Positions 1-12,131 of a stretch of DNA of 64,000 nucleotides are shown piece after piece. Source of the stretch: Stachybotrys elegans. Taxonomy: Eukaryota > Ascomycota > Sordariomycetes > Hypocreales > Stachybotryaceae. How positions within the stretch are numbered: position 1 is the stretch's first letter; the number at the start of each line of letters is the position of its first letter. Both the position numbers and the translations under genes were made by a program. The notes under the pieces were generated by a model. The model did not search any database, was not told the origin of the DNA, and saw only the letters and a list, made by a program, of their open reading frames with translations. Location: NCBI GenBank assembly GCA_020746835.1, contig JAGPNK010000010.1, positions 868,001 to 932,000 on the forward strand, in the 5' to 3' direction.

Positions 1-2
1 AG

Positions 3-638
3 CGCAAGAAGGTGGAATTTGTGCGCGCCCAGGACACTAGCGACTCTACTGTCGAAGCCATCCGCGAGAGGGATTCGGCCAAGGGCGCTCTGGCTGGAGA
101 CTTGTATGCCAGTATCGTCCTGGGAAACCGAGGAACCAAGGAAGAGGCTTCCGATGATGCAAAGACGCAGGACCAAGCCAAGACGGAGACAAAGGCAGAG
201 ACTCCAGATCCCGTAGTTTGCGCCGTCTGCTCCCTCCCCATCACAACGAGCGTGCGAGAACACGAGGCATCCCTAGCTCATCAAGTCAGCGTGACGCACT
301 CGCACCCGCCGTCGGCGCTGGACCGATCAAGAATGGGCCTCCGAGCGCTGACGGCCCAGGGATGGGACCCAGACGCGAGGATCGGACTTGGCCGTGAGGG
401 CGAGGGCATGCGGTTCCCAATCAAGGTGGCCCCCAAGGAGGACACGCTGGGCATCGGCGCGGTAATGGGGCCGGCGAGGGACCCCAAGGAGGCGCCGCCG
501 CCGCCCAAGCAGCTCAGCGCTCGCGAGAGGAAGGCCAGGGAGGTGAGGGAGCGGGAGAAGGACCAGAAGCTGCGGGGGGAGATTTTCGGCAGTGTGGATG
601 TGGAGAGATATCTCAGGGGGGACGGCAGTGACGCTTGA
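3..638 (+). CDS. G-patch domain protein (GPANK1-like), 5'-truncated
   Basis: The reading frame is already open at the window edge (it runs from base 3 with no start codon), so the N-terminus lies outside. About 210 C-terminal residues are visible. A CxxC...H...H zinc-finger-like segment (CAVCSLPI, then HEASLAHQ) is followed by a G-patch-type stretch containing MGLRALTAQGWDPDARIGLG. The end is highly charged and coiled (SARERKAREVREREKDQ). This order of zinc finger then G-patch matches human GPANK1 and fungal relatives. G-patch proteins usually bind and stimulate DEAH-box RNA helicases, so a nuclear RNA-processing role is an inference from the family. No intron is seen in the visible part. The stop at 636-638 is followed by about 800 bp before sec1 on the same strand. 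Confidence 0.8.
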   Translation, partial: RKKVEFVRAQDTSDSTVEAIRERDSAKGALAGDLYASIVLGNRGTKEEASDDAKTQDQAKTETKAETPDPVVCAVCSLPITTSVREHEASLAHQVSVTHSHPPSALDRSRMGLRALTAQGWDPDARIGLGREGEGMRFPIKVAPKEDTLGIGAVMGPARDPKEAPPPPKQLSARERKAREVREREKDQKLRGEIFGSVDVERYLRGDGSDA

Positions 639-1438
639 GACCCAGCTACCGTGATTCACAAATAGAATGGAGTTGGGGCGGAAAAGAACCTAAAGGAAAG
701 AAGGCAAGAAAGGGGTTTCTGCCGGGCGCATAGACGACCATATGGGGGTAGCATGGATGTTTCAGACACACCGTGTGTTTCATGACGGATCCGGGCCCAA
801 CAGAGCTTCAAGCAGGCCGAAATCAATATCAAAAGCAGAAGCAAAAATCAAATTCGTACGCTCGAATATTGGCTTGGAGAGAGAAATCGACGAGCGATAG
901 AATAGACTTTCCCCATACTGAATTATAGCAGTTATAAAGTAAAAGTTGATGACCTCATCAAAGCGTGAATGCTGCTCCGATGGATGATTAAGCTTTGTTT
1001 TGATGGGTTTGAGGGCCCTTAGGCACGACTCAGATTTTGGAGCCGCAGTTCATGCCAATGACAGCACCAGGATTGCCCCTACCCACATGCCTAAGCCCCA
1101 CCACAGCACCTAAACCGGGAAAGCTACAGCGTCCAAGCTGCTACAGGTCAGGCGGCAGTTCAGGCCAAGCTGGATGGATCTCCGTGGTTGGTTGGGCCAA
1201 ACCGACATCATCACCATCACCACCACCACCAACCCGTCGCCGCCGTCGTCGCCCGCCCGCGAAATCCTGCAACTCCTGCCAATCCCGTCCGCCGCCCGCC
1301 GCCCTCCGAGCGAAATCCTTCCGACCCTGTGGCTCTCAGTCCACCCTCCCTCGCTTCCTCCCTGCCGCGCGCGCCTCGATTTCCTAGCTGCCCCGCTCCG
1401 TCCGCACGGCGAGAGAAAAGAGGCAGACGCCCGTCACG
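639..1438. other. intergenic spacer / sec1 leader
   Basis: No convincing gene is present. The part nearest sec1 is a C-rich leader with a CAC/CAT-rich run around 1206-1232 and pyrimidine-rich sequence up to the sec1 start. It presumably holds the sec1 promoter and 5' UTR. Confidence 0.6.
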
Positions 1439-3836
1439 ATGGGGTTGTCTGTCATCCAGGAACAGCACGATGGTACGGCAGCTCTCTCCGCGCAATGCGG
1501 GATGCTTCGGCTGACGTTTTGACCCCCCCCCCTCGCAGTCATCCTCAACGAGATCAAGAACATCACCAGGGGAGACGTACGCATCGCCATCCCGGCAACA
1601 CCGCACGCTTCGACGCTGACGCCTCGCTCCAGTGGAAATGTCTGATTGTCGATGAGAAGTCCAAGAAGATTATCGACAATGTAGTCAAGGAGGATGACAT
1701 TCTCAACAACAATATTGCCAGTTCGTCACCTCTGGGACCTTGCCTGGTAAGCTGCTGACCCGACTGCCGCCCACAGCCATCGAGCGCATAGAAGAGCGTC
1801 GCGAACCGAATCCCGGCATGGACGCCATCTACATTCTTACGCCCGAGCCTCACATCGTCGATTGCCTCCTCGCCGACTTTGATCGCCGCCGGTACCGCAC
1901 CGCCTTCCTGGTCTGGACGAGCTTGATTGATCCTGGGCTGCGACGCCGCATCGACGAGGTTCCCGGCATTCGACAGCTGCGCGCCAGCTCCCGTACGCTG
2001 TTTGTCGACTTCTTCCCCCGGGAATCTCACCTCGTTACCTTTCGAGACCCCTGGAGCTTCCCTATGCTCTATCACCCCGCCTGCAATTCGCTGGTCCCAG
2101 CGCATATGCAGGCGCTGGCGCAAAAGGTAAATCGCAGCATAGGTTAGGCTTGGTTGGACAGATGCTGACCTGTGAGATAGATTGCTGGTGTCTGCATTAC
2201 TTTGGGGGAGTACCCCAAGGTTCGATACTACAAGCCTGCCAACGCTCTTCACGAAGCTAGTGTCCTCTGTGCCCACCTGGCCAGGTTTGTACAGGAGGAG
2301 CTGGATGGATACGCGCAGTGGGATCCCAACTTCCCACCACCCTCCAACAGACCTCAGGCGACACTGGTCGTCACCGATCGGTCCATGGATATCATGGCCC
2401 CCCTCATTCACGAATTCACATACCAAGCCATGTCGCATGATCTTCTCCCCATAAAGGAACACGACAAGGTCATCTTCACCACCACCATCAACGAAGGAAC
2501 TGCCGAGGCTCAGGAAAAGGACATGGAGCTGAGTGAAAAAGATAAGATCTGGGTCGACAACCGGCATCGACACATGAAGGATACCATTGACAAGCTTATG
2601 AGCGATTTTCAAAAGTTCCTTGAACAAAACCCACACTTCACCGACGAGAACACGGATACGACCAGTCTGAATGCCATTAGAGACATGCTTGCAGGTCTGC
2701 CGCAGTTCCAGGAGATGAAGGAAGCCTATTCTCTGCACCTCACCATGGCCCAGGAGTGCATGAACATTTTCGAGAGGAACAAGCTGCCTGATCTGGCCTC
2801 TATCGAGCAGACCATGTCCACCGGCCTTGACGAGGACCTGCGAAAGCCCAAGAATGTGCTTGACTCTGTTGTCCGTCTTTTGGATGATGACTCTGTCTCG
2901 TCTGGCGACCGGCTCCGGCTGGTCATGATTTATATACTCTACCGCGACGGTGTAATTATGGAGGACATTAAGCGTTTGCTGGCTCACGCGGCTCTTCCTT
3001 CGAAAGACGGCGAGACTATTGTCAACCTCGAGCTCCTGGGTGGCCGTACGAGCCGCGGGCTTAAGGACGTGAGGCAGCCGTCTCCAGCGCTGTTCCCAAA
3101 GGACCCGCGCAACATGGAGGTCAATGAGGAGTACGCACTCTCTCGCTATGAACCCATTCTGAAGACAATGCTGGATCATGTGTCCAGAGGTGTGCTAGAC
3201 CAGAATACGTTCCCCTATGTGAAGCCGCCATTGGACCCTAACGAGGACATGCTGGCGGCTCAGGGAGGCTCATTGCGAGCTGGCCGCCCCAACTGGGCCG
3301 CGGCAGGGCGTCGACAGCCCGAGAACAGGCAACGTTTGATTGTATTTATGGCAGGAGGTGCCACCTATAGCGAGAGCCGAGCCTGCTACGAGATTGGCAA
3401 TGAGCGCAGTCGTGACGTGGTTTTGGTCACGTCTCACATGCTCACACCGCAGCTCTTCATTCGACAGGTTGGGGATCTCAGCCGAGACCGACGTCAGCTC
3501 GACTTACCTATGGACCGACCGAAGCCGCGTGCCCCAGCACACCTGTTCGAACGGCCTGCACCCACACCGCCACCACCCTCTGGTCGGCCCCAAGGCCCGG
3601 GACAGCCCATGACGGCCCCCCCACGGCCTGGCGGTGGGCGGCCAATGGCTGGAGGTCTTCCCAGCCGACCTGTGGCACCGCCAACGCAGGCCATGGGTAA
3701 CATGAACCTCAACGCGTCGCCGCAACCACCAAGCAACGGCACGCCCGCTGCGCCTCCAGGGGGTGCAGGCAGTCATGATGATGGTGGTAAGCACAAGGAG
3801 AAGAAGCGAAGGAACTTGTTCGGCATGAAGAAGTAG
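1439..3836 (+). CDS. sec1: Sec1/Munc18-family syntaxin-binding protein
   Basis: Five exons were deduced: 1439-1472, 1539-1576, 1633-1720, 1777-2126 and 2181-3836, giving 721 aa, the usual length for fungal Sec1. The protein opens MGLSVIQEQHDVILNEIKNI and contains the conserved LIVDEKSKKII, YILTPEPHIVD, LVVTDRSMDIMAPLIHEFTYQ and VFMAGGATYSE blocks of SM proteins. Family knowledge: Sec1 clasps assembled exocytic SNAREs (Sso/Snc/Sec9) at the plasma membrane and is needed for polarised secretion at hyphal tips. The last ~130 residues are a proline/glycine-rich tail ending in a basic stretch (KHKEKKRRNLFGMKK), typical of filamentous-fungal Sec1 and absent from the SM core. The introns are 45-66 bp. 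The first two exons are tiny (34 and 38 nt) but keep frame and family sequence. Confidence 0.93.
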
Positions 3837-6011
3837 GGCTCCGAACGAGCGGGTTCCTCGTCACGCTCGTCTACGTCCTCGGTCAGCGACTGGCAAGTGT
3901 TTCGCAAAAGCGGCCGCTCCAACTCTGGCTAAAAGATGACGCAAGGAGTTAAGACGTCTCCTACATATGCATCGGGCCGGTTGCTGTCTAGGGGAAGTTA
4001 GCGGTTCAGATGGCGTGAAGACACCGCGGAGCCGCGAAGCGGGTTCGGGGTACTGTGTATGCAGCCGTGGCAGAGCCCGTAATCCTTGGCCCGCGAGGAT
4101 CTTCCTTGGGTACATGTGAGAACGTGGGCGATGCGACTTGATGGAACTCTTGGGATGGGCAAGCGCCCCGTTTACCTTTCCTACTAACCTACGCACACTT
4201 GGATCTCTAGTAGTGGGTGCAAGCTTTGGACAGGGTGTGAGATGAGAGGAGGGGAGAGAGAGAGAGAGAGGCGTGTAATAGGTATGAAATTAGAACAGCA
4301 TAGGATACCAAGCAGCCGTGGCATCTGCCTCCACGCTCCACGGCGTGCAGCGCCGAGGGAGAATTGGATAACGCTAAGCATAAAATCAAACCAAAACCAA
4401 AACACAATAATGACCGCCTTGATGCTGTGCCCCATGAACCTTTGTGTCCGGCCATCGTTTGCCAACACGCCCCCTCCCCCTCCCCCTCCCTCTACTTTCC
4501 TTGTCTCCGGGTCCAATTTGCACCGCGTACGCCTCGTCCTTGGTAAGTCTCCATCCACGGATCTTAGGCGGTGATAGGAACTGCCGGCATGGCACTGTTC
4601 GCCTCCCCCCCTCTCCTCTCCGGAGTTATGCTCAAGGCACGTGGTAGAGAGGTAGACATGATACAACTTGACTAGACTCTGTAGAAGCGAAGAAACCAAA
4701 AATACGAGGGAGGGAGGGGAAGAGGAAGAGGAAGAGGGGTGTGTGTTAGTAGGAGGGTGGGTGAATTCTTTTCGGCTGGTTTGGGCCCGATACCCTCTCC
4801 CGAAGACGCGGAAATAAGAACAGAAGAGGCAGGGAAGGGGACTAAGAGCAACGGGGATCTGTTGAATGATACGAAGATGGGACAGAGAAGAGCCTTGTCG
4901 TTGATTTCGCGTCTAGGCGTGTGGGGGTAGGGGTCCGAAAAAAACGAAATAAAATAAGTATCTATGTAATACACACACCCATCCCATCCCATGGAGAAGA
5001 AGAAGAGGGGCTCCACACACCACGGACTTAAAGCCCTGGCTGCATATCGACATGGTGGGTGCTGGGTTGGGCAAGGCTGGCAAGGAAGGGGGGGTTGGTG
5101 GAGGGGGCCAGCAAGGTGGCGGACGCCATGAGATTGAACGTTGCATTCGGGCCTTGAATATCATTATTTTATTTTATCTTATTTTTTCAAACTACAATTT
5201 CTTTTATTTTTCCCTTCGTTCTTTTTTATTCTTCTCCAAGAGCAGGAGGAGGGGTGTCTCGGGGATTGGGATGTACTTTTGCCATCATCTTGCAGTGACG
5301 AGGATGGCAAAGATAGACGTCCAGCATTACGCATGTCAAGATAAACATGACCGCTCACGGAACAGAGTACCTTTGCTTCCCCTTTCATTGTCTTTGTTTC
5401 TTTTCTCCGTGTTCTCAGCTATCAAGTCCTGTGTCCACCGTTTGATTCTTCATTGCTCAGGTACAATTCATCGCACGCCCACACACACACTCACACATAC
5501 GCGTCGCATATCATCCTGCCCGCCAGTGTTATAACCTTAACGCACGCCACCCTTTCCCATACCTTTCCCTGATCCATGTCCTTGCGCTGCAGCTGGGTTT
5601 CTCTCTCCCAATATTTATATCTCCGTGGCCGCATGGCCATACCATCCGTCCGTCCCACCTTAGCCCCTGGGTTGCATCCCGTTTGATTTCCGCCAAGAAG
5701 GAAGGATGGAAAGAAGATGTTGTGGAAGAAAAGAAGAATAAAGAAAAGGTCTCCATAGCTCATCCTTTGAAAAATTCAAGTGGTGCGGCTACATTCCGTC
5801 GTCTCGAGAAACACGCCTCGTGCGAGATGCAGCACATCGGTTAGAAGCCCGCCACACCTTCCCGTATTGTGCTCAGCATCGTAGAAACGTATAGGTTGTT
5901 GATCGCGACGATGGCCTCGTGTCATAGTCTTGTGCTTCCCCTTGTCTTCTGGGTGTTGATTTCACGGGACATCTCAAGGATATGTATGGCCAGTGACATG
6001 GTCGGGAACGA
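3837..6011. other. intergenic, convergent 3' flanks
   Basis: About 2.2 kb between the convergent sec1 and 4E-T-like genes. It holds a GA-repeat near 4254-4271, a C-rich (CCCCCT)n stretch near 4470-4492, T-rich tracts near 5160-5230 and a CA-rich run near 5480-5500. Open frames here are short and have no recognisable domain; I see no gene. Confidence 0.55.
4254..4271. repeat. (GA)n microsatellite
   Basis: A pure GA dinucleotide run of about nine units, downstream of sec1. Confidence 0.8.
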
Positions 6012-8601
6012 TTACAGCCTGCCGTACCCGGCGCCACGGCCAGGGTTACCAGTAGGCGGCATGCCTCGTCCCTCAAAGGGACCGCCGGCAAACGCGTGCG
6101 AGTCCATGGCCATCCCCGGGGGCCCGTTAAACCCAGCCATGCCGGGAGGCATGAACCCGTGAGGGGGTGCGTTGAAGAAGCCCGGAGGCGGAGGCGGAGG
6201 CATGTTCCTAGGTGGCATCCCGCCCATTACCTCCGGCGGCGGCATTGCGCCAGGCGGGAAGTTGGGAGGGAACATGTGAGGTGGAGGAACATTGCGCGTG
6301 GGACCGCCTGCGAGTCCGGGGGGCGGCATCATCGGTCCTCGCTGCTGGGGCTGCTGCTGAGGGGGGACAGGGGGCATTTGGCCTCCGCCGACCATCCAGC
6401 TGGGTGGCATCTGATCCAGACCCGGCGGTACGGGTGGCCGCTGCAAGATCTGGGTGGGCTGGTTGGGTCGTGGGTGAGAGTCATGCTCTCCACCGTGGAA
6501 TGAGTCGTCCATCATGAAACCGGGCGGCGGCTGAGGTCGCATCTGTCTCTGAGCTGGCCCACGGGCGTCTCGTCCGTAGTCAGGCTCGCGCTCGCCCAGC
6601 TGAGGAGGCATCTGCATCTGCCCAGGCATTGGCTTCTGGGCTTGTTGAGGCTGCGGCAGCAGGGGGCCCTGCTGCTGCTGTCCCATCCGAAGCATGTGTG
6701 GAGGAGGAGTGTTGCGCTGCTGTGAATCGGGTCCTGCCCTCATAAGGTTCATGAGAAATTCGGCATTGTTCGTGTTGCGAGCCATGCCATGCTCAATCCT
6801 ACCGGATCCTTGACTCGAGGTGCGCTGGTGATGGCCGACGAGATCCTGAAGCAGTTGCTCAGGTCGCGCAGCCTGCAGTTGTGGCCGTGGTGCCAGAATT
6901 TCCTGGACTTGCTGCGAGGGAGGTCGGCCGGCGGGCCCATCGCGGTGCTCGCCATACTGATGGAACGATTCGGGCGACGTGATGACGCTCTTCCTTCCCA
7001 GGTCGATTCCATGGTGAGGCTGTTGTGGAGCAGCAAATGGCGAAGGTGCCGGAGGCGTAGCGCTCATCGTTTGCTTCTGCAGCTTGGCAAGCAGCTGCTG
7101 GAATGCCTGACGCTCTTCCTCTGGGGGTGCTGCCGCCGGAGGTGCTGCTACTGGCGGCGCGGCTGCCTGTGGCAGTGGGACTCCCTTGAATCCATTCATG
7201 GGCGGTTCGGCGAGAGGCGTAGGCGGCTCGGTACGGCCACCGCGGGGTTCATCGTGCGGTTGGGAGAAGAATGAGGTGAATCTGGAGGATTTACCGGCTG
7301 CCTTGGACTTGGCAGCACCATCCCTCGGCTCCGTTGGGGTGATGACATCGAGGGCTGCGCTTCCACCAAATGCCATGAAGAACTTGTCCGGACCAGGCTC
7401 GGCGGCCGGAGCTGACTGAACGGCAGGCTTCTCGGCCTCGATGGCCGCGGCTGCGGCTTCATTGGCGTCTTCGGCTCCAGTGGTTTGAGGGTTGCTCTTG
7501 GCCTTTTTCATCTGCTCCATCCACTTCTGGAAATCCTGCTGGGTATGTGCCTCTCGCTGGTTCTCGTTGGGGTCATCGAGCCACTCGGGCTCTCGTTCCA
7601 CGCGCTGGTCACGATCACGACCCCATCGTCGATCTTGCGCCCTGCCAGAATTGCGATCATCCACGGGTTCGGAATCTTTTTCACGGTCTCTCCAGCTCTT
7701 GTTCCGGTCGGCGCGGTTCGGTCTCTCGGGAGCCGGAGCTTCAGATGGCTCATTACGATACCAGAGGTCGAGCTTGCTACGACCGGATCCGTTTCGCGGT
7801 CGTCCTTCGCCATCGTCACCATCCTTATCGCGGCCCAGGCTGTCGAGACCTCTTGTCTGGCGGTCGCGAACTGGATCACGCTCATTCTGCGTGCGTCGCT
7901 CGTCGCGGAAATTGCCGCCCATTCTACCGTGGAAACGCTCGGCGCCCTCATGGCCGAAGCTTTTGCGAGGCTTCACTGTGCTCCAACCTTCGACTTCCTC
8001 GCCTTCGCCGCGTCTCCGAAGTGGGTTCGAGTTGCCGGTGCGTCCGTCTCGCATGCGGTCTGCGTCTGAGTCGCCGTTTCGGGACCGGAGGTTGAAGCGC
8101 TGGTTGTCGGATTCTTTATTGTCGCCATCGAGTGTCTTGTTGCCGCGCGCCGAGGCAAAAGCCATGCGCGGCGGCCCAAAGACAATATCCTCGACATCTT
8201 GAGTTGCACAAAACGTTAGCACGATGCAGCGAGCCAGGAGAAGACGTAGACAGCAGGGATCGCGGGGCTACGGGATGCACATACTTCCGCTATTTCGCGA
8301 AACGTGTCTATCCATGCCAGGACGACGGTTGGTCTGGTCTAGCAGCGGGTTGTCGCCAGTTCGGATTCTATCGCCGGTTGTCTTGGTCTGGGTACGGGGT
8401 TGCTCTTGGGGCGCACTACATGCAAAGAAAACAGACCACGGTTAGCACACCTTGTTTGCATTTCGTATTCTGAACCCGGGGTAACGGGTCGTATCTCACT
8501 CACCCCATCCAATCCTCAGGAGGAGGAAGGGCACTGGGCTTGATGCATAATGGCGACTCCCGTAGATGCAGCAGAAGCTCTGCCGAGTATCGAATGGCCA
8601 T
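6012..8601 (-). CDS. eIF4E-binding protein, 4E-T-like
   Basis: Deduced as three exons on the minus strand: 8601-8504, 8415-8285 and 8197-6012 (804 aa). Exon 1 encodes MAIRYSAELLLHLRES. Y5, L10 and L11 form the canonical YxxxxL-phi eIF4E-binding motif, followed by a PPPEDWMG block. Exon 3 has VEDIVFGPPRM, an R/D/E-rich region, EPEWLDDP (about residue 280) and SRFTSFF (about 400), in the same order as the 4E-T motifs EPEWF and SRFSRWF. The C-terminal half is Pro/Gln/Met-rich and probably disordered. Family knowledge: 4E-T/Eap1-type proteins sequester eIF4E, repress translation and connect mRNAs to decapping and P-bodies. Both joins keep phase. Without the two upstream exons the protein would lack its eIF4E motif. 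The assignment rests on motif order rather than overall similarity. Confidence 0.8.
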
Positions 8602-9906
8602 GGCGGGATGGATGTGGCAGCTTGGTGCGCATCGGACAGCACCCGCGAGCCGACTGGATGAAGCAGACGAAAATCAGAGAGGCAATTGTGCCTGACCGGG
8701 TAGAGGAGAGCTCAGGCCAGGTCAGGACTCGGAGAGGGTGCGAGATCGCAAGAGGGACGGGATGGGCAAGGGGACAGCGAGGTGCGCGGGAGGGCGAGTT
8801 TTGGAGTGGGCGAAAAAGGAGTCGGTCGGTCGAGGTGACGAGTTTGGGAGGTTCGCGGGAGCGCAATCAATCAAGGGGTTCGGGGCTGTGTTGTACAGGA
8901 TGGGATCGGGAAGTTCAGAGTAGTTGCTGGGTTGTATGGTTGATGGGTGTTTGGTGCGTTTGTTGTGACGAGGAGGAGAGGTGAGGAGGTGAATGACTTG
9001 GGTGACGATTGGAAGCACCCTGCGCCTGCACACACGCCCTGTTGTTGTGCTCCAGCTGCTTGGTGCTGGTTCGCCAGAAGGGTGCTGGGCAGAAGGTACC
9101 TCAGCGCTGGCCGATACCTGCGGCCCAAGTACAACCCGGGCAGCTGGCCCCGCAAGTGGAGACCTTGCGCCCAAGTACCCAACTGTGCCCTACTCGACCT
9201 CAGGTACCAACGCTGCTCGCTACACAGGCATCCAGACAGGCCAGTTTGCCTACTACCAAGGGAGGGCAGGGGGAGAAGAAAAAAAGAGGAGATACGAGAT
9301 TTGTGATCTGATGTTTGCCCTTGCCAGCGCAGCAACTGAATACACACGACCTACTTGCATTTCTTTATTCAACTAAATTTACAGAAACCCTCGCGTTTGG
9401 GATATGAGCACCACATCCCGTACGTTGCGCTGCAACAGCCAGCCCGCCCTTGGTCCGTTCTCACACATTCGCGTGGCATTCAGCCCAGCCCAGCTCAGCT
9501 CAGCCCGTTTCATCCATCACAAGACGCCATGTGGATGGATGAATCGCTTCTAGTGCTTTCCAGACCCCATTCTCCGTCCAAGGTGAGAGGCACATGCTTG
9601 CCAGCACCAGCGCTGCGCCCCCAAGTCACACAACAGCAGAGCGTTGCCTAGAGATCCGACCTTGACTTCACGATTTGGGTTGCATCTTACGATAGAGCAG
9701 GTGCGTGCAGTGAGGAAAAAAAGAACAAAGATGGTTGCCCTGTTGCCCACAGGGCCAAAGAACAGACCCAAAAACAATTGAAGTGATAGCCAGGAATTTC
9801 GTATTATTATCCAGATTTATCATCGCACATGTCTTGCTCGAATAAATCATAAGGACATAGCCGTGGTCAACCCCAAAGGCCAATTCACTCCTCTCATACT
9901 CCCCTC
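8602..9906. other. intergenic (4E-T-like promoter; ECM4-like 3' flank)
   Basis: Upstream of the 4E-T-like gene and downstream of the ECM4-type gene, both on the minus strand. No domain-bearing or spliced reading frame was found. Confidence 0.55.
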
Positions 9907-11179
9907 TCAAGCCGCCTTGGCAGCAGGCACCTCCTCGTCCAGAGGCAAGATATGCGGCAGCGGGCCAACCGGCGTAATGGACAGCGGGTTGATCTGCGTG
10001 TGGCTGCGCGTGTAGTGCCACTTGATGTGGTCAAACTCGGTCGTCTCCTTGAACGCACCGTGGTTCCAGTACAGGTTGCGCAGCCACTTGTGGATGTGCG
10101 GGTATCCCGACCTGATGTCGCGGATGTTGCACTTGAAGTGCTGCACGTACACCGTGTCGAAGCGCACGATGGTAGGGTACCTATTCATCATCCATCGTCA
10201 GCTAACCAGTGCCCCGGGTCGTTCCTAGACCATCTGTTCAACTTACAGTCGGACATCAACCTCGGTCAGTTCCTTGCCGAACCAGTAAGGTCCGTCCTGA
10301 GAGGCCAGGTGCTTCTCTGCCCGGTCCAGAGCCTCAAACAGCGCCAGTACGTTCTTCTCGTAGGCTGCAGCTGTCGTGGCGAAGCCGGACTTGTAGACAC
10401 CGTTGTTGATGAGATCGTACGTCCACTCGTTTGTCTCGTCAATCGTGCTGCGCATCTGCTCCGGGTACAGGGAGATGGCGCGGTACTTTTCCTCAATCAC
10501 GTCGTTGAACTGCAAGCCGCATTAGAACCCTGCCAGCCAATTCCTGACATTGGAAGCGACATACCTCACTGTCGAGCATGCGCACAATCTCGCTGCTCTC
10601 GTTGCTGACGATGCGCTTCGTCTTCTTGTCGTACAGGACCGGCACTGTGTAACGGCCAGAGTAGTCGGGCTCCGACTCAAAGTACACGTGTCGCAGGTGT
10701 GTGAAATCCTCATGGCCCTCGAGAGGGTCGGGGATGACATTCTCGCCAGGCTCCTTCTCATCCTTGGTGACGAATCGCCAGCCGCCCTCGCCGAGGTGCC
10801 AGTGCACCACCGAGTACGTGATGAAGTCCTCCAACCCCTTGAGCTTCCTCGTAATCAGAGTGCGGTGCGCCTATACCACGATGATCAGCGGCTTGCTCGC
10901 CGTATTACGACAGTCGGGAACCACACTTACCCACGGGCATGCATAGCTGACGAAGAGGTGATAACGTCCCTTCTCAGCAGGGTACTTTGCGCCGCTCTCC
11001 CGCGAGATGGAGTCGCGGAAGGAGCTGACCTGACGCTTGAATTCGCCAGACGTGTCGCCGGGCTTGACCCAGTCGGTGATCTTGCTGGCAGTAGACTGTC
11101 GGCTGGTCAATAACATGCTCCAAATGCTTGGCGGCAGCGACCATTTCGATCTCGCAAAAACACCATAGCCACTCACCAT
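9907..11179 (-). CDS. ECM4: glutathionyl-hydroquinone reductase / omega-class glutathione transferase (ECM4-type)
   Basis: Five coding exons: 11179-11177 (the ATG alone), 11095-10931, 10870-10565, 10509-10247 and 10180-9907, giving 336 aa. The N-terminal thioredoxin-fold half has the catalytic SYACPW motif (Cys54) just before an exon junction and continues AHRTLITRKLKGLED. VSNESSEIVRMLDSE is the glutathione-binding segment. The C-terminal helical half ends with SGYPHIHKWLRNLYW. The CPW motif and these blocks mark the Xi/ECM4 group, which reduces glutathionyl-hydroquinones and takes part in quinone and thiol detoxification. The start is uncertain: the frame stays open upstream to an ATG at 11371, adding 64 residues that resemble a mitochondrial presequence (see findings). 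The short form matches the usual cytosolic length. Confidence 0.88.
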
Positions 11180-12131
11180 CTTGGCAGACTGCTGAAATCC
11201 GCTCAAAACCTTTGTATGTGACGACCAAGTGTTTCCCGTGTGGGTGCTGCTGTGGTAAGCGGCTCGTCCCAAATGTAAATGGTGCAGGACGATTGATGAT
11301 GATGGTTGTTGATTGCTGTGGAGGAGGATGCGACGATAGCCAGCAGCAAAGGACGGACGGATTGACGGCATCGATGATACTTATACTTGCCTGCAAAGAG
11401 GGGCAGCACCTTTTGACGCACCCTATCCCAAGTCAGGCAGTTTCGCCTCGCCTTTTTGTATTCGATGCTGCAATTGGGCCTTGGTTTCTTGGGTGTGAGG
11501 AGCAAAAGTCGACCGACAGGTATTCTCGGCCAACTCGCCTGCACTAATTATGCAAGATTGGTCACCTATTAGACAGCGCGTTGCTAACCCGCTTCCAGCG
11601 TACTGCCTATGCCCGTACTGCTAGTATAGTGGGAGGAATGAATAATCTACAGTAATACCACACGCTCTGCCATGGTTTGTTAGGTGCTCTTTCGTCTGGT
11701 GGATCGCATCCATTCCTAATGTTGACGTAAAGCTTTATAAGGAGACGAAACACCCGTGGATCCTTTCTGCCGTTATGGTGGGGCATACTCTGCATCATCT
11801 TATTATTAATGATGGATAACAGTGAACAAGACTACTTATCCCACTAATTCCGTAACCTTCTGTAAGACGAATCTCGTTCTCGAAATTTACAGGCCGTGAA
11901 GCGGAATGGACTTGATTTGGACCGATTCACCAGACATGGCTCAATTTACAATGCTAGCTGTAGTCAATTTCGTAGTGCCAACACGCCGCCTCTTTCGTCT
12001 AACTGTAAGAACTACCCATGTATCAAAATTGCTATGCCCTCGGTTCGTTGCAATGGAAGCCAATCGTCTTATAATATAAACATCATCTTCGCTTCCCACC
12101 GATGGTCCAAGTCGTACTTGTCCCATCTTGC
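11180..12131. other. intergenic with alternative ECM4 leader
   Basis: The first ~190 bp (to 11371) are open in frame with the ECM4-type gene on the minus strand and may be translated as a presequence. The remainder, to the UBA1 stop at 12132, is AT-richer and shows nothing recognisable. Confidence 0.5.

Noticed and set aside
1563..3179. 538-codon open frame antisense to sec1
   Set aside because: It runs through exons and introns of a clear sec1 gene and has no domain; a codon-bias shadow.
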